Source: Taudactylus pleione
Lineage: Eukaryota; Chordata; Amphibia; Anura; Myobatrachidae
DNA: 64,000 nucleotides
Assembly: GCA_031769625.1 (NCBI GenBank)
Contig: JAUIMM010000113.1
Span: 12,682,501 to 12,746,500, forward strand
Direction of reading: 5' to 3'
Each line of letters starts with the position of its first letter. The first letter of the stretch is position 1. The position numbers and the translations under genes were made by a program. The notes below the pieces were generated by a model that did not search any database, was not told the origin of the DNA, and saw only the letters and a program-made list of their open reading frames with translations. This document shows, in pieces, positions 33,290 to 44,491 of the stretch.

Positions 33290-33750
33290 CTAGCTGGAGT
33301 ACCCAGCATTGCCCAGGAATGCACAGAGGCTGCTTCCAGTTCATTACTTTGTCAGCCCCTGAAGGGTAAAACTGATTGGATGAATCTTATACACCATGGA
33401 GACCCTGAATGCTGGAAACAGCTGCACAAGGAACTGGTAGTAGTTGCTGTACATTTCATAGTGTGATCCAGCAACAAGGAAGTACCGTACACAGTCATCC
33501 TGGTATCAGAGCAACAGAAGCTCTTGGCCATGTTTGCACTGTACATCTGACAAATTGTGAATGCTTCTATCTCTGAAGTTTGCTTTACACCTTTACAGGT
33601 CCTACTTCCTTCAAAGACCTTAAGTCTTTGTTTGTGGATGGGGAAGTTTGTCACACTTTTCGTGAGGCCTGCCTAAGGAGAGGGTTGTTGGAGGATGATG
33701 TGTAAACAAACATTCTTAAAATCCCGGGCAACACCGAGTACTCCAGCTAG
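33290..33750 (+). mobile_element. Helitron fragment with 3' termini facing out at both ends
   Basis: The right end reads CCCGGGCAACACCGAGTACT followed by CCAGCTAG: the short hairpin and CTAG terminus of a Helitron. The left end (33290-33315) carries the same terminus on the minus strand. The interior has a degraded helicase segment on plus (SSWYQSNRSSWPCLHCTS in one frame, SEVCFTPLQVLLP in another), as in the next copy. Confidence 0.7.
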
Positions 33751-34478
33751 TACTATATAAAAGCGAAAATTTATTCCTCTGTCTTTCTATACAAATCCAC
33801 AGTTTATAAACCACGATCGTGAAATTTTACATACGAGCATATTAAAACATGGTGGAGGCAACTAAAAAAATTTTAATTGGAAATTAATTACTGTTAATTT
33901 TTAATGAATCAAAAAACACAATTTTTGCTGGACACTCATTGTGGGGCCTCACGGCATATGGGTAGGGCCTTGGAGCAAGGGTTTTGTGTTGTCATGTTTT
34001 GTCATGATCTTAATGTTTATTATCGAAGAGAGCTTTAGCAGGCTTTGCCAGCATTCTCAGCTCTCTGACTATACCAAATTATGCAACAACATTCACTTCT
34101 TTCTTCCAACTGTGTCAAAAGGATGACTTTGCAAGAACCCTGCTATACTGTGAGCTGCCAAATTATTACACATGGAATGCTTCTCCAAACGTTTTTCTGC
34201 ACAGAAAACAGGGAGTCACTGTAGCTGGTCATCCTGGTATCAGAGCAATAGAAGCTCTTGGCCGTGTTTACACTGTACATCCTACAAATTTGGAATGCTT
34301 CTATCTCTGAAGTTTGCTTTACACCGTTACAGGTCCTACTTCCTTCGAAGACCTTAGGACTGTTGATGGGAAAGTTTGTCACACTTTTTGTGAGGCCTGC
34401 CTAAAGAGAGGTTGGTTGGAAGATGATATGTAAACAAACATTCTTAAAATCCCAGGCAACGCCGGGTACTCCAGCTAG
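33751..34478 (+). mobile_element. Helitron copy with helicase remnant
   Basis: The left part (TATATAAAAGCGAAAATTTA, CTGTCTTTCTATACAAATCC) resembles known vertebrate Helitron 5' ends. The right end is CCCAGGCAACGCCGGGTACT followed by CCAGCTAG at 34475-34478. Plus-strand codons at 34060-34440, over several frames, read LLYCELPNYYTWN, GHPGIRAIEALGRVYTVHP, VTGPTSFEDLRTVDGKVC and EACLKRGWLEDD. These are typical of the Helitron helicase protein. The gene is badly frameshifted. Confidence 0.75.
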
Positions 34479-34609
34479 TACAATATATAATATAAGGGAT
34501 AGTTAATACAATGATATAAAACTAAAACATATAAATATCTATACTTCTATATACTGTATACAAAAAATATATACTATACACTAAAATCCATATAGGGAAC
34601 CCAGAGTTA

Positions 34610-34617
<8 letters not shown>

Positions 34618-34652
<35 letters not shown>
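34618..34652. repeat. AT microsatellite
   Basis: A pure TA run of about 35 bp directly left of the Tc1 fragment. Confidence 0.95.
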
Positions 34653-34654
<2 letters not shown>

Positions 34655-34658
<4 letters not shown>

Positions 34659-34860
34659 ATCTCAAAAAGACTTGAGGCTGTAATTGCTGCCAAAGTTTCA
34701 GCAAAAAAATATAGAGCAAAGGCTGTGAATACTTATGTACATGTGATTTCTTAGTTTTTTTTTATTAAATTTGCAAAAATCTCAACAAAACTTTTTACAC
34801 GTTGTCATTATGGGGTATTGTGTGTAGAATTTTTAGGACAAAAATTAATTTATTCACTGT
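34655..34860 (+). mobile_element. Truncated Tc1-like 3' fragment
   Basis: GAGGCTGTAATTGCTGCCAA, GCAAAGGCTGTGAATACTTA and CACGTTGTCATTATGGGGTA are the well-known 3'-end words of a fish/frog Tc1 family. The terminal inverted repeat itself is missing on the right. Confidence 0.75.
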
Positions 34861-35140
34861 AGTGGGACAATTTATAGTTTCCTTAATGCTAAATTTTTTG
34901 ACATTTAGGCTATAGAATGCGCGTGCACGCTGGTTGTATTGGACATCTATCATCGCGCAAACATACTGGTCAACCTGACGATAACGTCAGGTTCAGCATG
35001 TTACCAGATGATTGATGAGCCTGCACTGAATGACTGCTCGTTCAGGCACATCACAGACATAGAAATGACAGCACGATTACAATGTCGTATTCGTGCTGTC
35101 GTTTCTATGTCGTGTAGTGGATGGGCAGCTTAAGTGTGTG
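34861..35140. other. Unassigned, with local inverted repeats
   Basis: Contains two small palindromes (CCTGACGATAACGTCAGG at 34974-34991 and an AGAAATGACAGCACG...CGTGCTGTCGTTTCT pair at 35061-35107). No gene recognised. Confidence 0.4.
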
Positions 35141-35486
35141 CATGTTTATTCTTATACACCAACAGGTCAGATCTGTCCGTGGAGCTAGTTTTTTCCACAG
35201 CTTGATTACTAAGATCTTGGGGATAACATCTATCTATAAACCTGGATGCATATACAGTATATCCAATTGTTCTTTGCAAGAATCCTGACTACTGAAGTTT
35301 CTTTTTATCCCACAGAACTGTGAATATGAAATATTTGTTTTCCTTCTCTTCAGATGGCCGCTCTTGTAGTGCAAATAGCTGTTTTTATCTACCTTTTTAA
35401 TGTAATTTTTAGTCTCTATCATGTTTTCTTTAGCTATTAAAACCAGATCCAGATACTCTATTTCTTTGTCTATATGTAAATGTAAG

Positions 35487-36225
35487 TGTCACGGCCAGGG
35501 TATTTCAGCATGGCGCTAGGCGAGTGTTACCTGTGAGGTCATTGTGGTGCGGGCTGTCTGGTGGCGAAGCTGGTGTCTGGCGGGGGGCTTTGGCTGCGCG
35601 CGTTGTTGTGCGGGCCTGTTGTCACTCTGCACTGGTAAGGCCTGGCGGCGTCTCCATTCCGTTTGGCATGGGCTCCGTCATCTTTCCTTCTGGCCATGTG
35701 ATGCGGCTGGCCAATCCTGGTGAGTCACATGTTCCCTCCGGCCAGTAACAGCACGGCATGGGGTATTTAGGAAAGGTCAGTGCCTTCCTTCTTTGCTAGT
35801 GCAATGTGTATCTGAGAGGGAGTTCTCTGTGCTTTCCTGTTCCTGTGAATTCGCTGTCTGCCAGTCTGCCTGTCAGCTCCTAGCTCCCACTGGACTACCC
35901 CGCTTCCTCCATCACCCTTGCCCATACCTGAGTGCCTGAGCCTGCTGACATCATGCGCTTCAGTTCACTACCTGTATACCTGGCTTGTTTATTTTCAGTT
36001 TCACTACCTGCACACCTGGACAGCTCTAATTGTTTCTACTTGGACATTAGCCCTTTTACTCCCACCACAGAACTCTTGTGCACATTTATATATTCCTGAA
36101 CTTTTATTTACTGCCATTATATGTCCACTTAAGCACTTATTAAAAATCCTAGTTTTATTTTCAAATCTGCTTCTTTGATCGCTCCTGCTACCACCCTGGG
36201 TCCACAAACAATCCAGAACATCACA
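35487..36225 (+). repeat. 5' long terminal repeat
   Basis: 739 bp, near-identical to 40462-41246. It lacks a 13-bp CAGCCTAGCTGAG block and one copy of a short CACTACCTGCAYACCTGG repeat present in the 3' repeat. GGGGTATTTAGGAAAGG at about 35758 is a possible TATA-like region. No standard tRNA primer site is obvious right after it; members of this group can self-prime, but that is not shown here. Confidence 0.95.
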
Positions 36226-36239
36226 GTTTGCACTGGCCC

Positions 36240-37184
36240 ATGGAGCCGGCCACGGATCAGGAGTCAGGAGTGGATTTGTTCCGATGCATTTCTGGTCGTT
36301 TAGAAAATCTGGAAAACATGCAGCATCAGATGGCTCAATTTCTGCAAGAGATGTCCAAGCGACAGGATAGTTTGCAAACTTCCTTTTCTACCCCTGAAGT
36401 ACTAGCATCTACATCCGCATCAGTGTCTGGGAATACAGGAGGCAGATCATCTCCCCGCTTACATCTTCCTTTACCAAATAAATTTGACGGCAATCCTAAA
36501 CTCTGCCGAGGATTCCTAAATCAGTGTGACATACATTTTACCCTGCAGCCTGACAACTTTCTAACTGCAAGAACTAAAGTGGCTTATATAGTCTCTCTGT
36601 TATCCGGCCAGGCCTTGGAATGGGCTTCCCCACTCTGGGAGCGCTCAGATTCGCTGCTGGATAATTATGCAGGCTTTGTGTCATCCTTCAGGAGGATTTT
36701 CGATGAACCTGGGCGTACTGTATCAGCATCATCAAACATCATGACACTGAGACAAGGGGTCCGTCCTGTCAGTCAATATGCCATGCAATTTAAAATTTTA
36801 GCATCAGAGCTCAAATGGAATGAGGAAGCCCTTATCTCGACCTTCTGGCATGGGTTGTCAGACCGACTAAAGGATGATCTAGTCACTCGAGAGCTTCCTA
36901 CCAATCTGAACGACATGATTTCGTTGTGTATCAAAGTTGACCTACGCTTCAGGGAACGTCAGGCTGAAAAAAACAGAACTTACCGGCAAAGGTCATTTAC
37001 CCCCTCCATTTCTACCCGTCCCATTCCTTCTCCTACTGAAGAGGAGCCTATGCAGGTGAATCATACACACCTCTCCAAAGAAGAACGTCAGAGAAGAATG
37101 CAAAAGAACCTCTGTCTGTACTGCGGAGAGTCCGGTCACCTGCTGATCTCCTGCCCCCGTAAACCGGGAAATGCCAAATCCTAA
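36240..37184 (+). CDS. gag: Chromovirus Gag
   Basis: 314 residues. The first ATG of the frame is at 36240, 15 bases after the LTR; the frame is open slightly upstream but without ATG. Residues 10-50 are helical (LENLENMQHQMAQFLQEM). The capsid-like Ty3 region follows (CRGFLNQCDIHFTLQPDNF, LSGQALEWASPLWE, SFRRIFDEPG). A CCHC zinc knuckle, CLYCGESGHLLISC, sits near the end. The protein would form particles and bind genomic RNA. This is the only intact long frame in the element; pol follows in the -1 frame. Confidence 0.9.
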   Translation: MEPATDQESGVDLFRCISGRLENLENMQHQMAQFLQEMSKRQDSLQTSFSTPEVLASTSASVSGNTGGRSSPRLHLPLPNKFDGNPKLCRGFLNQCDIHFTLQPDNFLTARTKVAYIVSLLSGQALEWASPLWERSDSLLDNYAGFVSSFRRIFDEPGRTVSASSNIMTLRQGVRPVSQYAMQFKILASELKWNEEALISTFWHGLSDRLKDDLVTRELPTNLNDMISLCIKVDLRFRERQAEKNRTYRQRSFTPSISTRPIPSPTEEEPMQVNHTHLSKEERQRRMQKNLCLYCGESGHLLISCPRKPGNAKS

Positions 37185-40100
37185 CTGATCCTGGAGACAT
37201 CAAGTTAGCAGTTATGAACCCGTCTCCAAAAAATAAAGATTTCACGATCACCCTAGCCTTGGATCTTAAACCCAAACCTGTCTTTGCTACTGCTCTACTC
37301 GACTAGGGAACAGCCGGAAATTTCATAACGTCTAGTTTCATAGATAAATTTCAGATTCCTTGTTTGTCTCTCAACCAAGCCATCTCTCTGACCTCTATAG
37401 ACGGATGCCCTCTAACTAACGGGATAGTCACCAAAGAGACTCAACCAGTATTGGTCCAAATTGGGGCACTTCATTCTGAGTCCTTAAAATTCCTGGTGAT
37501 ATCAGAGGCCTCTCAAGAAATTGTTCTTGGTCTACCCTGGTTACGTCAACATAATCCCAGGATTGATAGGAGTTCTATGCAGATTCTGTCATGGGGTATG
37601 GACTGTCAGAAATCCTGTCTTCCAAAAATTCAACCAGTGAGAAAGACAGTTCCATTAGTTTCTTCTGCCATTCCCAAGGAATATCAGATGTTCGCCGACG
37701 TTTTCTCTGAACAACAAGCAAATATCTTACCCCCTCATAGGGAATGGGACTGTCCAATTGAATTGATACCTGATAAGATACCACCTCGTGGTCGTACCTA
37801 TCCGCTGTCCTTGCCTGAGACTCAAGCCATGACCGAGTACATCCGGGACCAGCTGGCAAAGGGGTTCATTCACCCCTCTACTTCACCTGCCGGAGCTGGG
37901 TTTTTCTTCGTTGGCAAGAAGGACGGTGGTCTAAGACCATGTATCGATAATCGAGGCCTTAATGACATTACTGTAAAGAATCGATACCCTCTTCCCCTGA
38001 TTACTGAGTTGTTTGATAGGGTCAAGGGCTCTGTCATTTTTTCTAAATTAGATCTAAGAGGGGCTTACAACCTCATTCGTATCCGAGCTGGCGATGAATG
38101 GAAGACCGCTTTTAATACCAGAGATGGACATTTCGAGTATTTAGTAATGCCTTTTGGATTGTGTAATGCCCCTGCTGTCTTTCAAAGTTTCGTTAATGAG
38201 ATTTTCCGGGATCTGTTATATGTTTCGGTTGTTGTATATCTGGATGACATACTGATTTTTTCACCCTCTGTGACTAAACATCAAGAACATGTTAAAGAAG
38301 TTCTGACCCATTTGAGAGAAAACCACCTTTACTGCAAACTGGAGAAGTGCATCTTTGGAGTGCCCAGTCTACCTTTTCTCGGCTATTTAATATCTGGCTC
38401 CAGTTTAGAAATGGACCCCAAGAAGGTAAAAGCAATTCTGGATTGGACCCGACCTCAGACACTGAAGGCCATCCAGAGATTGTTGGGCTACGCCAATTAT
38501 TATAGACGCTTCATTAAGGGATTTTCTACACTGCTGGCTCCCATTACAGCCTTGACCCGCAAAGGTACTAATCCTGCCCAATGGTCACCTGAGGCAGAGT
38601 CTGCCTTTCATCTTCTAAAACAGGCCTTTATCTTAGCACCAGTTCTTTGACAACCAGATCTGGACAGGCCTTTTTTGTTGGAAGTAGACGCATCATCTGA
38701 AGCTGTGGGAGCAGTCTTGTCTCAACGTTATGAGGACAACCGAGTCCATCCGTGTGGGTTCTTTTCTAAAAAATTCTCACCTGCCGAAAGGAACTACACC
38801 ATAGGTGAGCAAGAACTACTAGCTGTAAAGTTGGCATTGAAGGAATGGAGATATTTGCTAGAAGGCGCCAAGTTTCCATTTACTGTATTTACGGACCATA
38901 GAAATCTCCTATTTCTCAAAAACCTCCAATGTGTGAGTCCTCGTTTGGCCCGCTGGGCAATATTCTTTGCCAGGTTTCAGTTCACCCTGACCTTCCGGTC
39001 TGGAGCACTTAATCAGAAGGCTGATGCCCTATCGAGATCTCTCCTCTGTGATGATCAATCTGAAAATCAAAGCAATACCCCTGTCTTGGAATCAAGAGTT
39101 TTCGCCGCATTACAACTTCAGCCTCCTACGGGAAAATCATTTGTGGCCCCGGAAATAAAGAAGCAGCTTCTCACTAGGGCACATTCCTCTCGCTTCGCAG
39201 GGCACTCAGGCACTCGGAAGACCTTGGAGTTCCTGAAAAGACACTATTGGTGGCCTTCTATGAAGGCAGATATAATGGAGTTTATCTCTTCCTGCTCCTC
39301 CTGTGCCCAGCATAAATCATCACGACAAGCTCCAGCTGGGGAATTACTTCCATTACCTACTCCATCACGTCCATGGATGCATCTCTCCATGGATTTTGTC
39401 CCAGACCTGCCAGTCTCTCAAGGTTTCAACACTATCTGGGTTGTAATAGACCGATTTTCTAAGATGGTCCACTATATACCGTTGAAGAAGTTACCTTCTG
39501 CCCCTGACCTGGCACAGTTGTTTGTCCACCACATATTTCGTCTACATGGCCTTCCTGCTGAAATTGTCTCTGACCGTGGTGTGCAGTTTACTGCAAAATT
39601 CTGGAGGGCTTTGTGTTCTGTTCTTCAAGTGAAGTTAAACTTTTCCACGGCCTACCATCCGCAAAGCAACGGCTCCACCGAGAGTTAATCAAGATCTAGA
39701 GACTTTCTTAAGAATTTTTATGTCATCTTCCCAGGACAATTGGGCTGCCTTGCTGCCGTGGGCTGAGTTTGCACATAATGCTTCCTACCACTCGTCAACT
39801 AACCAAACACCATTTCAGGTTGTATATGGCCTTCATTCTCGTGTTCCCGAATTCCGAAGCCTGCCTGTTTTCGATGTTCCGGCCATGGAGGACATGGTGC
39901 GGAATTTTGCTGCCATCTGGACTCAAGTACGGTCTGATTTGTTGAAGGCATCCTCTCGCTATAAGACCCAGGCCGATAAGAAGCGTAGAATAGTTCCACA
40001 CATGCAAGTTGGAAGCCAGGTGTGGTTATCCACCCGGAAACTTCATCTGAGGGTTCCTTCTATGAAATTTGCACCACGCTTCATCGGTCCCTTCTCCATA

Positions 40101-40440
40101 ATAGAAGTCATTAATCCAGTGGCCTATCGTCTACAGTTACCCCATACCTAAATATCCCTAATTCCTTCCATATTTCCTTATTGAAGCCCCTGGTCCAGAA
40201 TAAATTCCATAGTGCTCTACCTGCTTCTCCTCGAGTCCAGACGGAAAGAGGAGTTGAGTTTGAGGTCACCCAGATCTTGGACTCTCGTCTACGCAGAGGT
40301 CATCTACAGTATTTGCTGGACTGGAAAGGTTACGGTCCAGAGGAACGTTGCTGGACCGATGCACATGATGTCCACGCTCCCACGCTCATCAGGAGATTCC
40401 ATTCTGCCCATCCGGAGAAGCCTGGTGAGTGTCCTGAGGC
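37170..40440 (+). pseudogene. pol: Chromovirus Pol (protease, RT, RNase H, integrase, chromodomain)
   Basis: Frame -1 to gag. The protease region has ATALLD then TAG then GTAGNFI, so a stop falls in the DSG active site (about 37303-37305). RT spans about 37700-38500, with FFVGKKDGGLRPCIDNRGLN and YLDDILIF. A TGA at 38648-38650 precedes RNase H (EVDASSEAVGAVLSQ, TDHRNL). Integrase has the zinc-binding HSGTRKTLEF..CSSCAQH, then MDFVPDLP, VSDRGVQFTA and [12 protein letters not shown] one-base loss near 39686 and another near 40149 shift the frame. The chromodomain is EFEVTQILDSRLRRGHLQYL to WKGYGPEERCW. Confidence 0.93.
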
Positions 40441-40445
40441 CACCC

Positions 40446-40456
40446 CAAAAGGGGGG
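40446..40456 (+). other. Polypurine tract
   Basis: AAAAGGGGGG lies just upstream of the 3' LTR (40462), the expected primer for plus-strand DNA synthesis. It is followed by TGTAC before the LTR starts. Confidence 0.75.
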
Positions 40457-40461
40457 TGTAC

Positions 40462-41246
40462 TGTCACTGCCAGGGTATTTCAGCATGGCGCTAGGCGAGT
40501 GTTACCTGTGAGGTCATTGTGGCGCGGGCTGTCTGGTGGCGAAGCTGGTGTCTGGCGGGGGGCTTTGGCTGCACGCGTTGTTGTGCGGGCCTGTTGTCAC
40601 TCTGCACTGGTAAGGCCTGGCGGCATCTCCATTCCGTTTGGCATGGGCGCCGTCATCTTTCCTTCTGGCCATGTGATGCGGCTGGCCAATCCTGGTGAGT
40701 CACATGTTCCCTCCGGCCAGTAACAGCACGGCATGGGGTATTTAGGAAGGGTCAGTGCCTTCCTTCTTTGCTAGTGCAACGTGTATCTCAGCCTAGCTGA
40801 GAGGGAGTTCTCTGTGCTTATCCTGTTCCTGTGAATTCGCTGTCTGCCAGTCTGCCTGTCAGCTCCTAGCTCCAACTGGACTACCCCACTTCCTCTATCA
40901 CCCTTGCCCATACCTGAGTGCCTGAGCCTGCTGACATCCTGCGCTTCAGTTCACTACCTGTATACCTGGCTTGTTTATTTTCAGTTCACTACCTGCATAC
41001 CTGGTTTGATTATTTTCAGTTTCACTACCTGCACACCTGGACAGCTCTAATTGTTTCTACTTGGACATTAACCCTTTTACTCCCACCACAGAACTCTTGT
41101 GAACATTTATATATTCCTGGACTTTTATTTACTGCCATTATATGTCTACTCAAGCACTTATTAAAAATCCTAGTTTTATTTTCAAATCTGCTTCTGTGAT
41201 CGCTCCTGCTACCACCCTGGGTCCACAAACAACCCAGAACATCACA
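40462..41246 (+). repeat. 3' long terminal repeat
   Basis: 785 bp, longer than the 5' copy by two small indels. One is a duplication of a TACCTGCATACCTGG segment near 41000. Because both repeats are copied from one template on insertion, their differences have arisen since then. Confidence 0.95.
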
Positions 41247-41370
41247 GTAAGGTTGTACGTATTTGTTCCTATAAACTGAATAAAATCTTTAAAAATATCC
41301 TCCTCACCTTTCCAAATAATTAAAATATCTATGTATCTTTGATATAAGACTATTCAATCTGAAAAGGGGA

Positions 41371-41375
<5 letters not shown>

Positions 41376-41404
<29 letters not shown>
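41376..41404. repeat. AT microsatellite inside the Penelope-like gene
   Basis: A TA run between the PSFANLYMG and RYID parts of the RT. It replaces the start of the segment between the two motifs. Confidence 0.9.
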
Positions 41405-41407
<3 letters not shown>

Positions 41408-42466
41408 TTGACTTCCCAGCTGCCCATATATAAGTTTGCAAAGCTGGGTGCAAAAACTATTCCTATTGCAGTACCGCATATTTGGAGATAAAATTCTTCT
41501 AAAAATCTAAAATAATTATGTATCAAAATGAAATCCATCAACTGACCAATAAAGTTCTTGATCTAAATCTGGGTCTGGTAACATCAATTCTAAACATGAT
41601 TCTATTCATGTACTATTGAGCTGTAGAGCGATTGCACAACTACGGTAGGCCATTTAAAATCATCCTGCCAGTTAAAACCTTCCAATTTTTGTAAAATAGC
41701 CGTGCTATCCTTTATGCATGATCTCAGTTCCTTAACATATTTATTCAAAAAGATCTCCACATATTCCAAAATGTGGGCTGTAGCAGAATTTATACTGGCA
41801 ATGATCGGTCTGCCTGGCATATATTTTAAATTTGTATGTATTTTTGGCAAATCAAAAAAGATTGGGATTGGGATTATTAATGATAAGGTATTGAAATTAA
41901 TTTTTATTTATAATACCTTTCTTAAATCCTTCCAGTAATACATTTCTAATTTCTGATACATACAGTACCTTGCAAAAGTGTTCACCCCCTTTGCATTTTT
42001 CATGTTTTGATGCCTCACAACCTGGAATTAAAATGGATTGTTTGAAGGTGTGCATCATTTCATTCACAGAACATGACTACTACTGTGAAGTTGTGTTTTT
42101 TTTATATTGTGAAACAACATTTAGGACAACATAACAGAAAACTTCAGCGTGCATAACTATTCACCCCCCTAAAGTCAATAATTTGTCGAGCCACCTTTTG
42201 CAGCAATTACAGCTGCAACTCCCTTTGGATAAGTCTCTATGAGCTTGCCACATCTTGCCCCTGGGATTTTTGCCCATTCCTCATGGCAAAACTGCTCCAG
42301 CTCCTTCATGTTGGATGGTTTCCGCATGTGAACAGAAATCTTCAAGTCTGACCACAGATTCTCAATTCTAACATATTTAAATGTTTCCCCTTAAACCACT
42401 CGAGTGTTGCTTTAGCAGTATGCTTCGGGTCATTGTCCTGCTGGATGGTGAACCTCCATTCCAGAG

Positions 42467-43327
42467 CCGTATTCAATTTGAGTGGACCGCCGATACTTTT
42501 TCACCTCCCTGACTTTTCGCCTACATCGCGTGTTTTGCAGATGGAAAAGTATCGCGAGCGTGCCCGCTTATCCCCGTATTCAATTTGAAAGTAGGCAAAA
42601 AAGGGACCCGGCGAAACTTACACAAGCAGAAAGTACTGTCAGATTTGGGGAAATCAGCCTGACACCCCCCAAACCCCAAAAGATGCTGACATGGGGGTTC
42701 TCTATGGTACCCCCCCATTTGGCTTGCTGAAGGTATTTGGTGTTTTTAAACGGCCTCAATAGCTGCTGAATAATGTTTTTGTATAAGTGGTGCAGAATAG
42801 TATTCTGGAGGTTTTTTGCAGAAAATAACTTATCCCAGCAAATTTGGGAGACTTGAAAATGGGGGCCAGCATATTTTAAAGTTACTAAAGTTAAGTTTCA
42901 AAAAACATGAAAAATCCACCTGCCGCAAGCTCCTGCAATGAAAGAAACACCTGGGGCATACTTGGGGAACCCCCAGAGTCAAGTTCGCTAGTTTTTAACT
43001 TTGTCCCCTAACATTTTTTTTTTTCGCCCCCAAATTCAAAGTGATTTTCTTGGGGTGTCCTTAAGTGTTTTTTTTATTTTTTGACACAGTTTGCCTTTGG
43101 GGACTGTCTGAAGGCTGCACCTTAAAACCCCAATTCTGCACTTTTTTCCACCTGATATTCATAGGCGAAACTTTTCCACCTATTACATTGCATTGACTTT
43201 CCGCCTAGACGGAAAGTCTTTCAAATTGAATACGGCGATACTTTTCCGCCTGGCGAAATGACATCATCAGCGAAAAGTTTCCACCAAAAACACGTGAAAA
43301 TGGCTTTTCGCCTCAAATTGAATACGG
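42467..43327. mobile_element. MITE with CCGTATTCAATTTGAG ends
   Basis: Inverted ends CCGTATTCAATTTGAG and CTCAAATTGAATACGG. It sits within the Tc1 transposase gene, between the QQDNDPKH part and the upstream part. It is non-coding; subterminal CGATACTTTTTCACC / CGCTGATGATG words are also roughly inverted. The target duplication is not clear. A second copy of the same end type lies inside it. Confidence 0.85.
42574..43235. mobile_element. Inner MITE with CCGTATTCAATTTGAAAG ends
   Basis: Inverted ends CCGTATTCAATTTGAAAG and CTTTCAAATTGAATACGG lie fully inside the outer MITE. The shared first 14 bases put both in one family, so the family has inserted into itself. The interior has no coding capacity. 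Confidence 0.8.
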
Positions 43328-44491
43328 GCCCCAGTCTCAAATCACAGGCAGACTGAAATAGGTTTTGCTCAAGAATATCCCTGTATTTAGCACCATCCAT
43401 CTTTCCCTCGACTCCAATCAGTTTCCCGGTCCCTGCTGCTGAAAAACATCCCCACAGCATGATGCTGCCACCTCCATGTTTCACTGTGAGGATGGTGTTA
43501 TTGGGGTGATGGGATGTGTTGGGTTTGCATCAGCCATAGGTTTTCCTTGGTGGCCGAAAAAGTTAAATTTTAGTCTCATCTGACCAGAGCACCTTCCTCC
43601 ATACATTTGGGGAGTCACCCACATGCCTTTTGGCAAACTCAAATTGTGTCTTCTTATCTTTATCACTAAGCAATGGCTTTTTTCTGGCCACTCTTCCATA
43701 AAGTCCAGTTCTATGGAGTATACGGCTTATTGTGGTCACATGCACAGATACGCCAGTCTCTGCTGTGGAACTCTGCAGCCCCTTCAGGGTTACCTTGGTC
43801 TCTGTGCTGCCTCTCTGATTAATGTCCTCCTTGCCCGGTCTGTGAGTTTTGGTGGGTGACCCTTTCCTGGCAGGTTTGTTGTGTTACCATGTTCTTTCCA
43901 TTTGATGATGATGGATTTGATGGTGCACCAGGGGATCATCAAACATTTGGAATTTTTTTTATAACCCAACCCAGAATTGTACTTCTCAACAACTTTGCCC
44001 ATGACTTATTTGGAGAGCTCCTTGGTCTTCATGGTGTGATGCCTCTAGCTTAGTGGTGTTGCAGCCTCTGGGGCCTTTCAGAAAAGGTGTGTTTATACTG
44101 ACAGATCATGTGACACTTAGATTTCACACAGGTAGACTTATTTTCACTAATTATGTGACTTCTGAAGGTAATTGGTTGCACCAGATTTTTTGAGGGGCTT
44201 CATAGCAAAGGGGGAGATTAAATATGCACATGACAGTTTTCTGAATTTTATTTATAAGGATTCTTTTTTATATATATTTTTATCATTTCACTTCACCAAA
44301 TTATACTATTTTGTGCAGATCCATCACAAAAAATTCAGATAAAAAAAAATGACTGTTTGTAATGTAACAAAAAAGGTAAAAAGCCAAGGGAGTGAATACT
44401 TGAGCAAGGCATTGTATTCAGAAGTCAGATCTTTCTTCAGGATTTAATAGGAGCTTGTGTCATTTAAAAGTCTAAATGCTTCTGACTCATA

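Larger units (their letters stand above)
35487..41246 (+). mobile_element. Ty3 chromovirus LTR retrotransposon
   Basis: Two long terminal repeats (TGTCAC...ATCACA) enclose gag and pol. A perfect 5-bp duplication GTAAG flanks the element (35482-35486 and 41247-41251). Pol order is protease, RT, RNase H, integrase, chromodomain, the arrangement of vertebrate chromoviruses (sushi/hitchcock type). There is no env-like frame. Four coding lesions make it inactive. It lies inside the Penelope-like gene. Confidence 0.96.
42300..44010 (-). pseudogene. Tc1 transposase, interrupted
   Basis: Minus-strand fragments in order: 43790-44002 (GKVVEKYNSGLGYKKNSKCL, then GKGHPPKLTDRARRTLIREA); 43563-43745 (VTTISRILHRTGLYGRVARK, VLWSDETKI with the first catalytic Asp); 43340-43500 ([32 protein letters not shown]); and, left of the MITE, 42370-42465 ([19 protein letters not shown] with the second Asp). 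Frameshifts separate most fragments. All are standard Tc1 DDE motifs; the gene is inactive. Confidence 0.9.
41963..44414 (-). mobile_element. Tc1 element inside the Penelope-like gene
   Basis: The left end is CAGTACCTTGCAAAAGTGTT and the right end GTGAATACTTGAGCAAGGCA followed by TTG. TA flanks both sides (41961-41962 and 44415-44416). The transposase is on the minus strand. The element is longer than the usual 1.6 kb because a MITE (42467-43327) lies within its transposase gene. Confidence 0.92.
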
